A stretch of 64,000 nucleotides of DNA from an uncultured Porphyromonadaceae bacterium (GTDB taxonomy: Bacteria; Bacteroidota; Bacteroidia; Bacteroidales; Muribaculaceae): NCBI GenBank assembly GCA_902491625.1, contig CABUIO010000003.1:62001-126000 (forward strand). Direction: 5' to 3'. The notes below the pieces were generated by a model. That model did not search any database and was not told where the DNA came from. It saw nothing but the letters and a program-made list of their open reading frames with translations. A program made the position numbers and the translations under genes. Of this stretch, positions 41,735 through 51,583 are shown piece after piece. Position 1 is the first letter of the stretch, and each line of letters starts with the position of its first letter.

Positions 41735-43021
41735 ATGTATAACCAAGGCACACAAGAGACATTAGTCATAATAGGAGCCGGATTCGCAGGGATGAACCTC
41801 GCGAAGAAAGTTGACAAGAACCGGTACAAGGTGATTCTTATCGACCGTAACAACTTCCACTCCTTCCCTCCCCTCTTCTATCAGATAGCGTCTTCAGGTC
41901 TGGAGGCAAGCAACATCTCGTTTCCTCTGAGAAGGGAGTTCAAGAAGCATCACAATGTGAGCTACCGCATGGGGCATATAAAGAATCTTGACGCGGAAGC
42001 ACATCTTGTCACCACAAGCTATGAGACAATCCGCTACGACCGTCTCGTCATTGCAGCCGGAAGCACCAACAATTATTTCGGCATCAAGGATCTCGACAAG
42101 AAGGTGTTCAGCATCAAGACCATCGGCGAAGCCACCCACACCCGCGACGAGATTCTCGACCGACTGGAGCGCGGAGCCATGTCCTCTGACCCTAAACGCC
42201 GCCGCGAACTGATGAGTTTTCTGGTGGTGGGAGGAGGTCCGTCGGGTGTGGAAATCGCCGGCGCGCTCGGCGAGATGAAACGCGACATCCTGCCGCGAGA
42301 ATATCCGGAGCTGAATCCCGACGACATGCACATCACCCTCGTGGAAGGCTCTCCGAAACTGCTCGGTTCCATGAGCGAACATGCTTCGCTTCGCGCTCTC
42401 GAAGACCTTAAGAAGCTCATGGTGGAAGTGCGTCTGAACACTCTGATGAAAAGCTACGACGACAAGGTCGTGACTTTTGCCGACGGCTCGGAGGAATATT
42501 GGGAGACACTGATCTGGACGGCCGGCATCACGGGCGAACCGATCCCGGGACTTCCTGAGGAGCATATCGTCCGGGGCGGAAGGATTGCGACAGACGAATA
42601 TAACCGCGTGGGCGGACGCGACGATCTGTATGCCATCGGAGACATTGCCTGCACTCCATGCCCAGGCTACGAGCACGGCCATCCTCAGGTGGCTCAGGTC
42701 GCTATCCAGCAGGCTCGCAACCTCGCCTTCAACCTCAACATCGCCGGAAAGAAGGCTCCGAAACCGTTCAGATACAACGACAAAGGATCCATGGCGACCA
42801 TCGGCAAGAACCGTGCCGTCGTCGATCTGCATAAGCAATTTCTCAAAGGACGCCTCGCGTGGCTCGCATGGATGTTCATCCATCTGATCTCGATCGTGGG
42901 AGTGCGCAACAAGATCACGGTAATGCTCAACTGGAGCTGGAACTACTTCACCTACTCGACCTCCTTGCGGCTGCTTCTGCGTCCCGTCAAGTATCCCCTG
43001 CGCAAGCACTGGGGAGACTGA
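41735..43021 (+). CDS. ndh: Type II NADH dehydrogenase (NDH-2)
   Basis: Single-subunit FAD enzyme passing electrons from NADH to quinone at the inner membrane without pumping protons. It is 428 aa from ATG 41735; an upstream ATG (41675) would add a 20-residue extension without family support. The FAD motif is VIIGAGFAGMNLAKK, the NAD motif LVVGGGPSGVEIAGALGE, and the C-terminal FAD/quinone site is AIGDIACTPCPGYEHGHPQVAQVA. A C-terminal amphipathic or membrane-anchoring segment is seen (WLAWMFIHLISIVGVRNK). Confidence 0.92.
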   Translation: MYNQGTQETLVIIGAGFAGMNLAKKVDKNRYKVILIDRNNFHSFPPLFYQIASSGLEASNISFPLRREFKKHHNVSYRMGHIKNLDAEAHLVTTSYETIRYDRLVIAAGSTNNYFGIKDLDKKVFSIKTIGEATHTRDEILDRLERGAMSSDPKRRRELMSFLVVGGGPSGVEIAGALGEMKRDILPREYPELNPDDMHITLVEGSPKLLGSMSEHASLRALEDLKKLMVEVRLNTLMKSYDDKVVTFADGSEEYWETLIWTAGITGEPIPGLPEEHIVRGGRIATDEYNRVGGRDDLYAIGDIACTPCPGYEHGHPQVAQVAIQQARNLAFNLNIAGKKAPKPFRYNDKGSMATIGKNRAVVDLHKQFLKGRLAWLAWMFIHLISIVGVRNKITVMLNWSWNYFTYSTSLRLLLRPVKYPLRKHWGD

Positions 43022-43093
43022 TGAGACGTGGAAATAAGCCTTCGGATATAATCTTTCGCATTTTTAACGTTAACAATATATAGCTTTAATATT

Positions 43094-43975
43094 ATGAAGA
43101 GAACAAGAATTACAATCATAGCCTGTGCGCTCGCACTGATGCCGCTGGCTTCGTGCGGACTTCTGACAAAGAATGTCAAGACAGAGAAACAGCTTCCCAC
43201 AGACCGCGAGAATGTGGACAACAGCGACAGTATCAAACCATACCGCAGCACCGCGCTTGAGCGTGGTGAGATCTCCGGCGAATGGGCGGTCAAGACTGTG
43301 GCCGGACACGAGGCCAAGGGAGAAATGGCTCCCTACCTTCTGTTTGACCCCAAATCCGGTCGTGTCTACGGCAACAACGGATGCAACACCATCAACGGCC
43401 AGTATGACGTGAATCCCGCCGACAGCACCCTGCGCTTTTCCGCGCTGATCTCCACAATGAGATTCTGCGCAGAAAGCTATCCCACCGAAACAGACATCAA
43501 CACCGCAATGGAAAATGTCAGACGCTATTCCTGGACTTTCACTCCGGAACTCAACTATACCCTTTCTCTGCTCGACGGCTCCGGGAAAACACTTATGACA
43601 CTTCAGCGTCAGGATTTCTCATTCCTTAACGGAACATGGAGAGTAACGTCAATCAACGGCAAGAGCGAAGACAATCCGGACATCGTGCTCGTCTTCGACA
43701 TAGCCGAACAGAAACTCCACGGCAACACTGGCTGCAACATTCTAAACGGAGAGATAGCCATCGACATGGGCGAGCACAATTCGCTGACACTTCAGAATCT
43801 TGCGACAACAAGGATGGCTTGTCCTGAAGGTTCGTCCGAGACAGCGCTGCTTGTGGCTCTTGAAGAGGTGATGTATGCCCGTCCGGTCAACGCCAACGAA
43901 TGCCAGCTGATTGACGGACAAGGCTCTGCTGTCATCACCCTTGTGCGCGTCAGCGACACGGATACCCGGCAGTAG
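43094..43975 (+). CDS. Lipoprotein with two META (HslJ-like) domains
   Basis: A 293-aa predicted lipoprotein; the lipobox is PLASC with Cys21. Two META domains follow: residues about 55-165, with the hallmark NNGCNTINGQYD, and about 175-285, with GNTGCNILNGEI. E. coli HslJ, of this family, is linked to heat and novobiocin tolerance; the molecular function is unknown. It stands between NDH-2 and a TPR gene, with a hairpin after it at 44004-44028. Confidence 0.9.
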   Translation: MKRTRITIIACALALMPLASCGLLTKNVKTEKQLPTDRENVDNSDSIKPYRSTALERGEISGEWAVKTVAGHEAKGEMAPYLLFDPKSGRVYGNNGCNTINGQYDVNPADSTLRFSALISTMRFCAESYPTETDINTAMENVRRYSWTFTPELNYTLSLLDGSGKTLMTLQRQDFSFLNGTWRVTSINGKSEDNPDIVLVFDIAEQKLHGNTGCNILNGEIAIDMGEHNSLTLQNLATTRMACPEGSSETALLVALEEVMYARPVNANECQLIDGQGSAVITLVRVSDTDTRQ

Positions 43976-44003
43976 GCATCCGTGCAGTAGTCATCCATAT
44001 TCC

Positions 44004-44028
44004 GCTCCGGCGAAAACATCGCCGGAGC
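44004..44028 (+). terminator. Hairpin after the META lipoprotein gene
   Basis: A perfect 10-bp stem gctccggcga/tcgccggagc with a 5-base loop, 28 bases after the stop and 13 bases before the next ATG. It lacks a U-run, so termination may be partial. Confidence 0.5.
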
Positions 44029-44041
44029 ATCAACGATTCAA

Positions 44042-46147
44042 ATGAAACATTTCCTCAGACTCATCTACATAACATGCGCCCTGATTTTTCCGGGCGCATT
44101 TGCCTCATATGCCCAGGTCGACGCAGAACAGGTCACACGCATCGGGCGCAATGTACTGGCCATGGACGACTATCTGCTCTCGATCCAATATTTCAATCTC
44201 GCTATCAAGGCCAAGCCTTACCTGAGCGATCCCTACTACTACCGTGGCGTAGCCAAGCTTATGCTCGACGATTTCCAGGGTGCGGAGGAGGACTGCTCGC
44301 TGGCCATCGACCGCAACAAATTCCGATATGAGGCCTACAGAGTCAGAGGATTCGCAAGACTGCGGCTGGGAAAGGACTCCCTCGCGGTGGAGGATTTCGA
44401 TACGGGACTGCGCTACATACCCAATGACAGAGATTTCCTCTACTACAAGGCTCTTGCCCAGAGCGACGCCCAAAACTACGCGGAGGCCGATTCCACTTTC
44501 CGGACTTTGATGCGCCATCATCCGAGGTTCGAGGACGGACTCGCCGCCTACTCGCGCATGTTGCTCTCAAAAGGTGACACCACGGCTGCCTACGAATCAG
44601 CGGAAAGCGCCCTGAGAGTGTCGCCCAATCTGCTGTATCCGTATCTTGTCAAGGCCGACATTGAACAGGCACGCGGAGAGTGGAAGGATGCGGCGGCATC
44701 CCTCACCGAGGCGCTGAGACTTGAGCCGAGGGAGACATCCCTCTACATCAACCGTGCATTCATGCGCTACAACGACGACGATCTCTTCGGCGCGATGGCC
44801 GACTATAACTACGCCATCGACCTCGATCCCGATAACCGCGCCGCGATCTACAACCGCGCGCTGCTGCGTATGCAGGTGATGGATCTCACCAACGCGCTCA
44901 ACGACTTCACCACCATCCTGTCGTGGGATCCCGACAATTTCCCGGCACGCTACAACCGCGTGATGATCAACATCGACTTCGAGAACTACAACGACGCAAT
45001 AGCCGATCTGCGCTATATTGTCAGGAAATATCCCCGGTTCTATCAGGGATATTACACACTCGCGGAGATCTACCGCCGTCTCGGCAACGAGCGCCTGTTC
45101 TTCGAAAATTTCCACAAGGCCAACGACATAGCCACACGCTACGTCACCAATCCCGGAAAGTATCAGCTCGACCGTCCGAGCATCGAGCCGGGAAGTTCCA
45201 TTTCGGTCGACAAGAGCGACATGTCGGCCTCGCTGTCTCCCGACGAGACACAAACGGATCTTGCATCTCAGCTCAACCGCCTCATAACCATCAACAACGA
45301 TTCCGACATGTCTGACGAGCAGGCGCCGGGCAAGAAAAGTAAAATCCACGGCAAGGTGCAGGACATGGAACTTCGTGCCGAGCCACAACCGCTCTACGCG
45401 TTCACTTTCACAGACACAAAGAACGAACTGCGTCCTGCATCAAATTTCTTCCGCGAGCTTGACAGGCTCAACACCTCGGGAGGCACAGCCTCGACAATCT
45501 ATCTCAGCAACGATCCCGGCTCTCAGAGCGACGCAAGCCAGCTTCAGACTCTGTTCGGTCTCACCGGCGCGCTTGAGGAAAAGGAACGCAACGGCAAGAT
45601 GCAGCCTGCAGACTATCTGACTCTTGGCGTCGCACAGACGCTTCTCAAGAACTACGAAGCAGCCATCGCCAACCTTGACAAGGCGGTCGCTGCTAATCCG
45701 CTGTTTGCCGCGCCGCTTTTCCAGCGTGCCTACACTTCGCTTATCGCCGCAGAAGCCACCTCGAAAATCAGCGACAGCATAGACGAAAACTCTACCGGAA
45801 AACGAATTAACTCGACGTCTCAACCTGACAGGATGCTCGAAGAGGCCGAACGGACAGCAAAATACCGCACTGCAATCAACGACCTCGACGCTGCGCTCCG
45901 CATCGACCCGCAGCTCGCCTATGCCTGGTACAACAAGGGGTGCATCTACTATGCCCTCCACAACTACACCGATGCCCTGCAATGCTACAACGAAGCCATA
46001 AGGATAAATCCTGATTTCGGTAACGCATGGTATAACAGAGCGCTTACATACATGCACCTCGGAAACCGCGAGGAAGCTGCCGCCGGACTGTCGAAAGCCG
46101 GAGAACTTGGAGTAGTTCCCGCCTATAACGCCCTGAAACGTCTTTAA
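44042..46147 (+). CDS. Secreted tetratricopeptide-repeat protein
   Basis: A 701-aa exported protein; signal peptide up to about FASYAQ. TPR units fill residues 30-390 (for example YLSDPYYYRGVAKLMLDDFQ, NRAFMRYNDDDLFGAMADYN) and recur at 510-700 (AWYNKGCIYYALHNYTDAL, NAWYNRALTYMHLGNREEA). A low-complexity linker in the middle (about 395-500) lacks repeats. TPRs mediate protein assembly, and position before a DUF3943-type outer-membrane gene suggests an envelope complex, which is inference. The next gene begins 18 bases downstream. Confidence 0.85.
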   Translation: MKHFLRLIYITCALIFPGAFASYAQVDAEQVTRIGRNVLAMDDYLLSIQYFNLAIKAKPYLSDPYYYRGVAKLMLDDFQGAEEDCSLAIDRNKFRYEAYRVRGFARLRLGKDSLAVEDFDTGLRYIPNDRDFLYYKALAQSDAQNYAEADSTFRTLMRHHPRFEDGLAAYSRMLLSKGDTTAAYESAESALRVSPNLLYPYLVKADIEQARGEWKDAAASLTEALRLEPRETSLYINRAFMRYNDDDLFGAMADYNYAIDLDPDNRAAIYNRALLRMQVMDLTNALNDFTTILSWDPDNFPARYNRVMINIDFENYNDAIADLRYIVRKYPRFYQGYYTLAEIYRRLGNERLFFENFHKANDIATRYVTNPGKYQLDRPSIEPGSSISVDKSDMSASLSPDETQTDLASQLNRLITINNDSDMSDEQAPGKKSKIHGKVQDMELRAEPQPLYAFTFTDTKNELRPASNFFRELDRLNTSGGTASTIYLSNDPGSQSDASQLQTLFGLTGALEEKERNGKMQPADYLTLGVAQTLLKNYEAAIANLDKAVAANPLFAAPLFQRAYTSLIAAEATSKISDSIDENSTGKRINSTSQPDRMLEEAERTAKYRTAINDLDAALRIDPQLAYAWYNKGCIYYALHNYTDALQCYNEAIRINPDFGNAWYNRALTYMHLGNREEAAAGLSKAGELGVVPAYNALKRL

Positions 46148-46165
46148 GACGCAACAACTTTTGCT

Positions 46166-47674
46166 ATGAAGCACATTCCATACACAGCCATTCTCAGGAT
46201 GATCGCTGTAGGCATTCTGCTTATAGCAGGATGCGGCTGTCTGCTGGCACAGATGCCTATAAAACACAGCATCAAGGAACCTCTGCCTCCTGACAGTGTC
46301 GACATGGAGCTTTACAACAAGAAACATTTCTGGCGTGCCACCGCAATGGTCGGAGGCATGGATGTAGGACTCTGGGCATTCGACCGCTTTGTCCTCGACA
46401 TGCCATGCTCGCACATCTCCCTCAATTCATGGCAGGCCAACCTTAAGAAAGGCTTCGTCTGGGATAACGATAACCTCGGCACCAACATGTTCATGCACCC
46501 CTACAACGGCAACCTGTACTTCAATGGCGCACGGTCCAACGGATTCAACTATTGGCAGTCGGGGCTTTTCGCCGTGGCCGGAAGTGCCGTATGGGAGCTT
46601 TTCATGGAGAACGAATATCCCTCAACCAACGACATCATTGCAACGCCGATAGGAGGAATGGCCATAGGCGAGATGGCGTGGAGAATATCCGACGCAATCC
46701 TTAACGACAAGACCTCCGGCTGGGAACGTTTCGAACGCGAAGCCGCAGTGTTCCTCATCAATCCTATGCGAGGCCTCACACGTATCATCAACGGCGATGC
46801 CTGGCGTCACCGTGCCACGAAAGGGCGACAGTACGGACGTCCGGCAATCGGCATTGAGGCTGGTCTGGGCGCTAAGGTGATCGAATTCAAGCATGACCGC
46901 CACGAAGCCGCCAAAGTCGGTCCGACACTTGACGTCAACGTTTCGTACGGCAACCGCTACGAAGTGAGAAGTCCTAAACCATACGATTATTTTCTTGTGC
47001 GTGCCCAACTGAATTTCATGACCAAACAGCCTGTGCTGTCGCGCCTGAACATACAGGGACGTCTGCTTGGGAAAGAATTATGGCCCGAACATCCGCTGCA
47101 TGTCAACATAGGACTATAGCAGCACTTCGACTACTACGATTCCGACACCATTTCCAACACACTTAAGAAATGTCCCTACAAACTCGGCGTACCGGCCTCA
47201 GTCGGCGCAGGCATAATGGTCAACGACACGCTGCCCTCGCGCGCCTCGTTCGACGCATATCTACACGCCAACGCCGTGATTCTCGGCGGAGTACTCTCCG
47301 ACTATTACAAGCTTGACAACCGCAACTACAACCTCGGAAGCGGCTTCTCGATAAAAGCCGGAATGCACTGGATCTGGGACGGCGACAGATTCTCTATAAC
47401 CGCCCAGCATCAGTTCTACCGCATTTTCACATTCAAAGGATACCCTAAAGGCACAGACCTTTCCAAAGTAGATGAGAAGACACTCAACGCTCAGGGCGAT
47501 CATTCGCAAGCCTCATTCGGTGTCACGGAAGTAAGAGCCGAATATCGGATCTGGCGACGGATGTATCTCGGACTGGACCTGACACATTATTTCCGCGTGA
47601 CCAACTACCGCGACTTCCCTACCGTCAAATCCTCCTGCTTCTCCCAGGCCCTTTCCCTCACCTACAAACTCTGA
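46166..47674 (+). pseudogene. DUF3943-type outer-membrane protein interrupted by an in-frame TAG
   Basis: The gene would encode 502 aa: an N-terminal signal (IAGC could be a lipobox), a first half with membrane-active glycine/aromatic motifs (RATAMVGGMDVGLWAFDRF, IATPIGGMAIGEMAWRISD) resembling DUF3943, and a beta-barrel-like second half ending ALSLTYKL. At 47117-47119 a TAG interrupts the frame (Gly-Leu-stop-Gln-His-Phe-Asp); the same frame then runs open to the natural stop at 47674. A single C-to-T change from CAG would explain it. As given, only 317 aa would be made. Confidence 0.75.
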
Positions 47675-47677
47675 CAC
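47625..47677 (+). repeat. 53-bp imperfect direct repeat, copy A
   Basis: Covers the last codons and stop of the DUF3943-type gene. Forty-six of 53 bases, including the first 23 in a row, match copy B at 51396-51448. Both copies read Lys-Ser-Ser-Cys-Phe-Ser-Gln and end in a stop. Confidence 0.75.
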
Positions 47678-47800
47678 TCCCAGACACACCCATAAAAGGC
47701 TTTTACATTCTTACCTTGGGTAAGATCCAACTTAGTTACGAAAAAGACAATGGGGGCGCGGTTACGTTTGGCGCCCTTATCCGTATCTATAGTGTAAGCA

Positions 47801-48280
47801 ATGAAAACAGACAATCTGACATCCTCATTCATGGCACTTCGCGACAAGCTGCACAGAAGCGCTCTGAGATTCCTCAAAAACGACGAGGATGCCAGAGATG
47901 CGTTGCAGGACACATTCTTCAATCTTTGGAGAGACGGAGGTGCCGAAACGGAAACCGAGGCTCGCAACAAGCTGTTCGCCGTGCTCAGGAATATCTGCAT
48001 CGACAGACTCCGCAAGCCTAAGACTTATCCGCTGGACGAAACCGATACGGACAGTTTAGAAGTCAGAGCCTTCTCTTTCGAGGATATGGACAAGTATGAA
48101 TCCTTGCTTACAACCGGACTCACGGATATTCAGAGGCATATATACGCCCTCGTCACACATGACGGAATGGAGTACGATGCAATAGCGGAAACACTCGGCA
48201 TGTCGGTCGAAGCCGTGAGAATGAACATGAGCCGGGCAAGAAAAAAGATACGTGACAATTACAAACAACTCGACAGATGA
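47801..48280 (+). CDS. ECF-type RNA polymerase sigma factor
   Basis: Sigma-70 family, ECF subgroup, 159 aa. Region 2 is at about 10-70 (ALRFLKNDEDARDALQDTFFNLW) and region 4 at about 95-155, with the helix-turn-helix MEYDAIAETLGMSVEAVRMNMS. It overlaps by four bases a gene for a short protein with one membrane span, probably its anti-sigma factor, and precedes an outer-membrane barrel gene. No consensus housekeeping promoter was seen upstream, so it may autoregulate. Confidence 0.92.
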   Translation: MKTDNLTSSFMALRDKLHRSALRFLKNDEDARDALQDTFFNLWRDGGAETETEARNKLFAVLRNICIDRLRKPKTYPLDETDTDSLEVRAFSFEDMDKYESLLTTGLTDIQRHIYALVTHDGMEYDAIAETLGMSVEAVRMNMSRARKKIRDNYKQLDR

Positions 48281-48786
48281 AAGAGCATGACGTTAAACTG
48301 ACATTGCAGGAAACCGAGCAACTCTGCCGTTTGTATATGGACTGCAGGCTGACGGTTCTTGAAGAAACCGAACTGCAATATGTGCTTGGGAAAATGCCGT
48401 ATTCCTCGCCCTGCATAGACGAAGTGCGGATGCTGATGGGAGTCTCATTGCCCCCGGAAGTTAACAAGTCACCCAAAAAGTCGTTCAGATTCTTTAGGAA
48501 CAAGACAGCAATTAGCATTGCTGCTTCTGTTGCCATTTTATTTGCCATAGGAATTTCCCTACAACTCAAGCAGTCTGAAAATTCCAACTCATCCCTTCCA
48601 AAGAGTGATGGGCATGTCTATATTGCGGCTTATCGTCATGGGCAGCGTCTGGATGGAAACGAGGCCGTGACGGCAACAAATTTAGCCATGGCAAAAGCTG
48701 ATTCACTTATGAAATACGCTTCTCAGACTGAACATGACTATATGATGAAAGCCAACAACATTATTTCTGCAACCAAAACTAACTAA
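48277..48786 (+). CDS. Putative anti-sigma factor, single membrane span
   Basis: A 169-aa protein. Residues 1-65 are cytoplasmic and helical (LTLQETEQLCRLYMDCRLTVLEE), followed by a membrane span at about 75-90 (AISIAASVAILFAIGISL), and a short periplasmic part. There is no recognisable zinc-binding anti-sigma motif. The ATGA overlap with the sigma gene and the topology make it a likely anti-sigma factor; no sequence family was recognised. Confidence 0.75.
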   Translation: MKEHDVKLTLQETEQLCRLYMDCRLTVLEETELQYVLGKMPYSSPCIDEVRMLMGVSLPPEVNKSPKKSFRFFRNKTAISIAASVAILFAIGISLQLKQSENSNSSLPKSDGHVYIAAYRHGQRLDGNEAVTATNLAMAKADSLMKYASQTEHDYMMKANNIISATKTN

Positions 48787-48796
48787 TCTCCTTAAA

Positions 48797-49180
48797 ATGA
48801 AAAGATATATCTTGATTCTTATTCTTTCGATGGTTACGTTAGCAGCTTCCGCAAAAGCGCCGAACCTTCACGTTGAGCAGATGTTCAACGGCTCTTACAA
48901 TACGAATCCGAGCGTTTCCCTTAATGTTTCCAAAAGTCAGGAGAAATATTTCAGAGGATGCACAGTAACAAATAATAAAGGCATCCTCAACAAAATTTCG
49001 CAACTTTTTGAGAAAGATCTTCCCAGGGCTGTACGTTCACAAGACATAATTTCATACGGCACAAGATTCCGCTCCATGATAATCATGAACAACGGTGAGG
49101 AAATCTATATCGGTCTCAGTTATGACGAAAACAATGGCTGTTATCTGTTTATAAGCGGTCCGTTGAAAGCATTTAAATAA
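48797..49180 (+). CDS. Small secreted protein (DUF6108-like)
   Basis: A 127-aa exported protein with a signal peptide (MKRYILILILSMVTLAASAK). The mature part is mixed alpha/beta, with Tyr-rich strands at the end (EEIYIGLSYDENNGCYLFIS). It recalls short secreted families often found next to ECF sigma genes in Bacteroidetes (DUF6108/DUF4252 type; name from memory, unverified). It lies 10 bases after the putative anti-sigma gene and 17 before the outer-membrane gene. Confidence 0.75.
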   Translation: MKRYILILILSMVTLAASAKAPNLHVEQMFNGSYNTNPSVSLNVSKSQEKYFRGCTVTNNKGILNKISQLFEKDLPRAVRSQDIISYGTRFRSMIIMNNGEEIYIGLSYDENNGCYLFISGPLKAFK

Positions 49181-49197
49181 CTCCAAATCATACAAAT

Positions 49198-51333
49198 ATG
49201 AACATCCTTCGTATGCTGCTCTTAGGAGTGGCGGTACTCCCTGTGTGCCTTTTCGCTCAGGAAAACAACGATTCCACAGCTGAATGTTGGGAAAAAGAAT
49301 TCGAACTCAACGAAGTTGTCGTTGTAGCTAAACGTCCGGTTATAAAACAGCAGGATGGAAAGCTCATATATCTTGTGAAGAACGATCCTTATGCCAAAGG
49401 TCTTGACGGTATTACCATTCTTGATCGAATACCTCGCATCTCCGTCAACAATGGGACAGTATCCATTGCCGGCAAAGGCACTGTCCGTTACATAATCGAC
49501 GGCATCTTGATGGAACTGGATGCATCAGCAATGGCAATGCGTCTGCAAAACCTACGCGCCGAGGATATTGAGAAAATCGAGTTGCTGAACACGCCTCCCT
49601 CCCGATATGCGGCCGAACCTAATGCCGTGTATATTTCCATCACTACACGCAATGAAACCCTCGGAACAAAAGGAAGCGTGTATGGCTCGCTTAACCAAGG
49701 AAACAAGTTACGCGAATATTTCAGCGGGAGCATCAGCCACACCGCAAGGAAATGGGATATGTCTCTTGATGCCGGTGTGTCGAATTACTATGCCGACAAC
49801 AATAACGATATGGAATATTCGTTTTCAGACGGTTCGCCTTCGCGTGTCTCCTCCACTGAAACTAAATCCCATCTGTTCCAATCCGGTCTCAACAGTCTGT
49901 TCAGATACAAATTCACACCTGAAATGAATTTAGGCCTGATAGCAAACTTCAATTATGAATCCATATCGAGCAACGGAACAAACTTTACCCAATACGGAGG
50001 ATATACCTCGTCATCTCAATCCCGCACTAAATCCAGGCCCAATAACGCGCTGACCCTCACCGGCTTCTACGACTGGACTTTCGGGGCCAAAGGAGAAGCC
50101 ATGCAGCTGACCTACAACTATTTCAACCGCCATAGTCCTTCTTTGTCCGCCGTTACCACTACGTATAGCAACAGCACAGAGGATTTTGGCATTAATGAAA
50201 ATGGTAAAACCAATTATCGTTTCCATAGCGGGAGAGCGGACTTCAAACTTCCCTACTCCTGGGCGCAATTAGAAGCCGGAATCGCCTATACCGACATTCT
50301 CAATTCATCATACAACTTTCTTACTCGAACCCTCGGAGCCAGTTCAGAAGCAAATGCGTTTGACTATACAGAACGCATAGCTGCCGCCTACCTTACGGCC
50401 TCACGCAATCTTGGCAAAGAGTTTTGGGGCAAAGTCGGACTCAGATATGAGTACACATTAACCAAGGGAATACAAAGATCGCTGGATAAAGTTGACCGTG
50501 ATAAATATGGTCATATGTTTCCTTCCATCAATCTCTCATGGAACAAAGACAGAATCGGCTCGTTCAATATCAGCTACTCCATGGGCATGGGACGTCCCAA
50601 TCTTTGGGAACTGAATCCATTCAAATATTATTCCACTACTGACGAATACGCAGCTGGAAATCCGGCCTTGAAACCGACTATATATAACAATGCCGAAATT
50701 AATTACTACGGTCTGGGAGGACTCTATGCGGTGCTATACACCTCGTTCGCTTCCGACGCCGTCGGCTATATCCGCAGATTTGACGCGAATGGTATTATAA
50801 GCACGATGCCTTATAACTGTCTATCGACAAACAAGACAGGACTATATGCCAATTACAAACGCACCTTTTTTGACAGATGGGAAATGAAAATCGGAGGCGA
50901 GGTGTTCCGAACATCCTCCCGCAGCGATGTGTCTGATTTCAAAATCAGCCGCATGGAAGATTGGTCCGGCAAACTCGAGGTATCCGCCAACATAATGCTT
51001 AATCGGCCGAAAACTCTGATATTCACGGCTCAGTTTACCAACTTCTTCCCATGGCAGCAGAATCTGATCAAGTACGAATCGTTCCAACTTTTGAATTTAT
51101 CGCTCCGATACTCATTGCTCAACAACCGCATTAATCTGCAACTGAAAGCAAACGACATATTCGGATGGAACAAGACAAGGTCAAAAGAACAATACGGTGA
51201 TTACTCGATACGTCAGACCTTTAACGCTCACACTGCCTATGTGCAGTTTGGAATAAGTTATAGATTCGGACGCGATAAAGTCAATAACGTATGGCGCGCC
51301 TCCAAGGAGGATCAATCCGGAAGAACAAAATAA
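49198..51333 (+). CDS. TonB-dependent-receptor-like outer-membrane beta-barrel protein
   Basis: A 711-aa outer-membrane protein with a signal peptide ending at LFAQ. The plug-like domain covers about 35-150 (LNEVVVVAKRPVIKQQDGK, ILDRIPRISVNNGTVSIAG, IEKIELLNTPPSRYAAE). A 22-strand-type barrel with alternating aromatic strands fills the rest. It lacks the usual N-terminal carboxypeptidase-like domain and TonB box, fitting the outer-membrane-beta-barrel (PF14905-type) family. It is last in the sigma/anti-sigma operon and is the probable target of that regulation. Confidence 0.88.
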   Translation: MNILRMLLLGVAVLPVCLFAQENNDSTAECWEKEFELNEVVVVAKRPVIKQQDGKLIYLVKNDPYAKGLDGITILDRIPRISVNNGTVSIAGKGTVRYIIDGILMELDASAMAMRLQNLRAEDIEKIELLNTPPSRYAAEPNAVYISITTRNETLGTKGSVYGSLNQGNKLREYFSGSISHTARKWDMSLDAGVSNYYADNNNDMEYSFSDGSPSRVSSTETKSHLFQSGLNSLFRYKFTPEMNLGLIANFNYESISSNGTNFTQYGGYTSSSQSRTKSRPNNALTLTGFYDWTFGAKGEAMQLTYNYFNRHSPSLSAVTTTYSNSTEDFGINENGKTNYRFHSGRADFKLPYSWAQLEAGIAYTDILNSSYNFLTRTLGASSEANAFDYTERIAAAYLTASRNLGKEFWGKVGLRYEYTLTKGIQRSLDKVDRDKYGHMFPSINLSWNKDRIGSFNISYSMGMGRPNLWELNPFKYYSTTDEYAAGNPALKPTIYNNAEINYYGLGGLYAVLYTSFASDAVGYIRRFDANGIISTMPYNCLSTNKTGLYANYKRTFFDRWEMKIGGEVFRTSSRSDVSDFKISRMEDWSGKLEVSANIMLNRPKTLIFTAQFTNFFPWQQNLIKYESFQLLNLSLRYSLLNNRINLQLKANDIFGWNKTRSKEQYGDYSIRQTFNAHTAYVQFGISYRFGRDKVNNVWRASKEDQSGRTK

Positions 51334-51395
51334 GTTTTTCGAGTTCGTGGCCATCGCCGTCGGTTTCTGTGAATGTAGCTTTTGGGGCTGTGCTT

Positions 51396-51448
51396 TCAAA
51401 TCCTCCTGCTTCTCCCAGCCCCTCAATCTCAGCTACATACTCTGACAC
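51396..51448 (+). repeat. 53-bp imperfect direct repeat, copy B (outer-membrane gene remnant)
   Basis: Matches the 3' end of the DUF3943-type gene (copy A, 47625-47677) at 46 of 53 bases. Its reading frame gives a protein-like tail (FKSSCFSQPLNLSYIL, stop at 51443-51445) with no start codon, so it looks like a fragment of an outer-membrane protein gene or a recombination scar. Confidence 0.7.
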
Positions 51449-51498
51449 AACCGAAAAGTCTTGTAATATAGTATGCTCGCTGTCTAAGAATAATTTAG

Positions 51499-51506
51499 TA
51501 TCTTTG
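51499..51506 (+). promoter_or_regulatory. -7 box upstream of the YhcG-type nuclease gene
   Basis: TATCTTTG matches the Bacteroidetes -7 consensus, 77 bases before the nuclease start. No clear -33 TTTG lies at the right spacing. Confidence 0.4.
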
Positions 51507-51583
51507 TTCTCAGAGTTGAGTAGAAAAAACCGACTCCTTGCCGAGATTGATGCTATCATACGAAAACTTGAGGAAGAAACAAT

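Noticed and set aside
47709..47725. Small hairpin (tcttacc/ggtaaga) after the DUF3943-type gene
   Set aside because: Short 7-bp stem without U-run; could be a terminator or operator but evidence is too thin.
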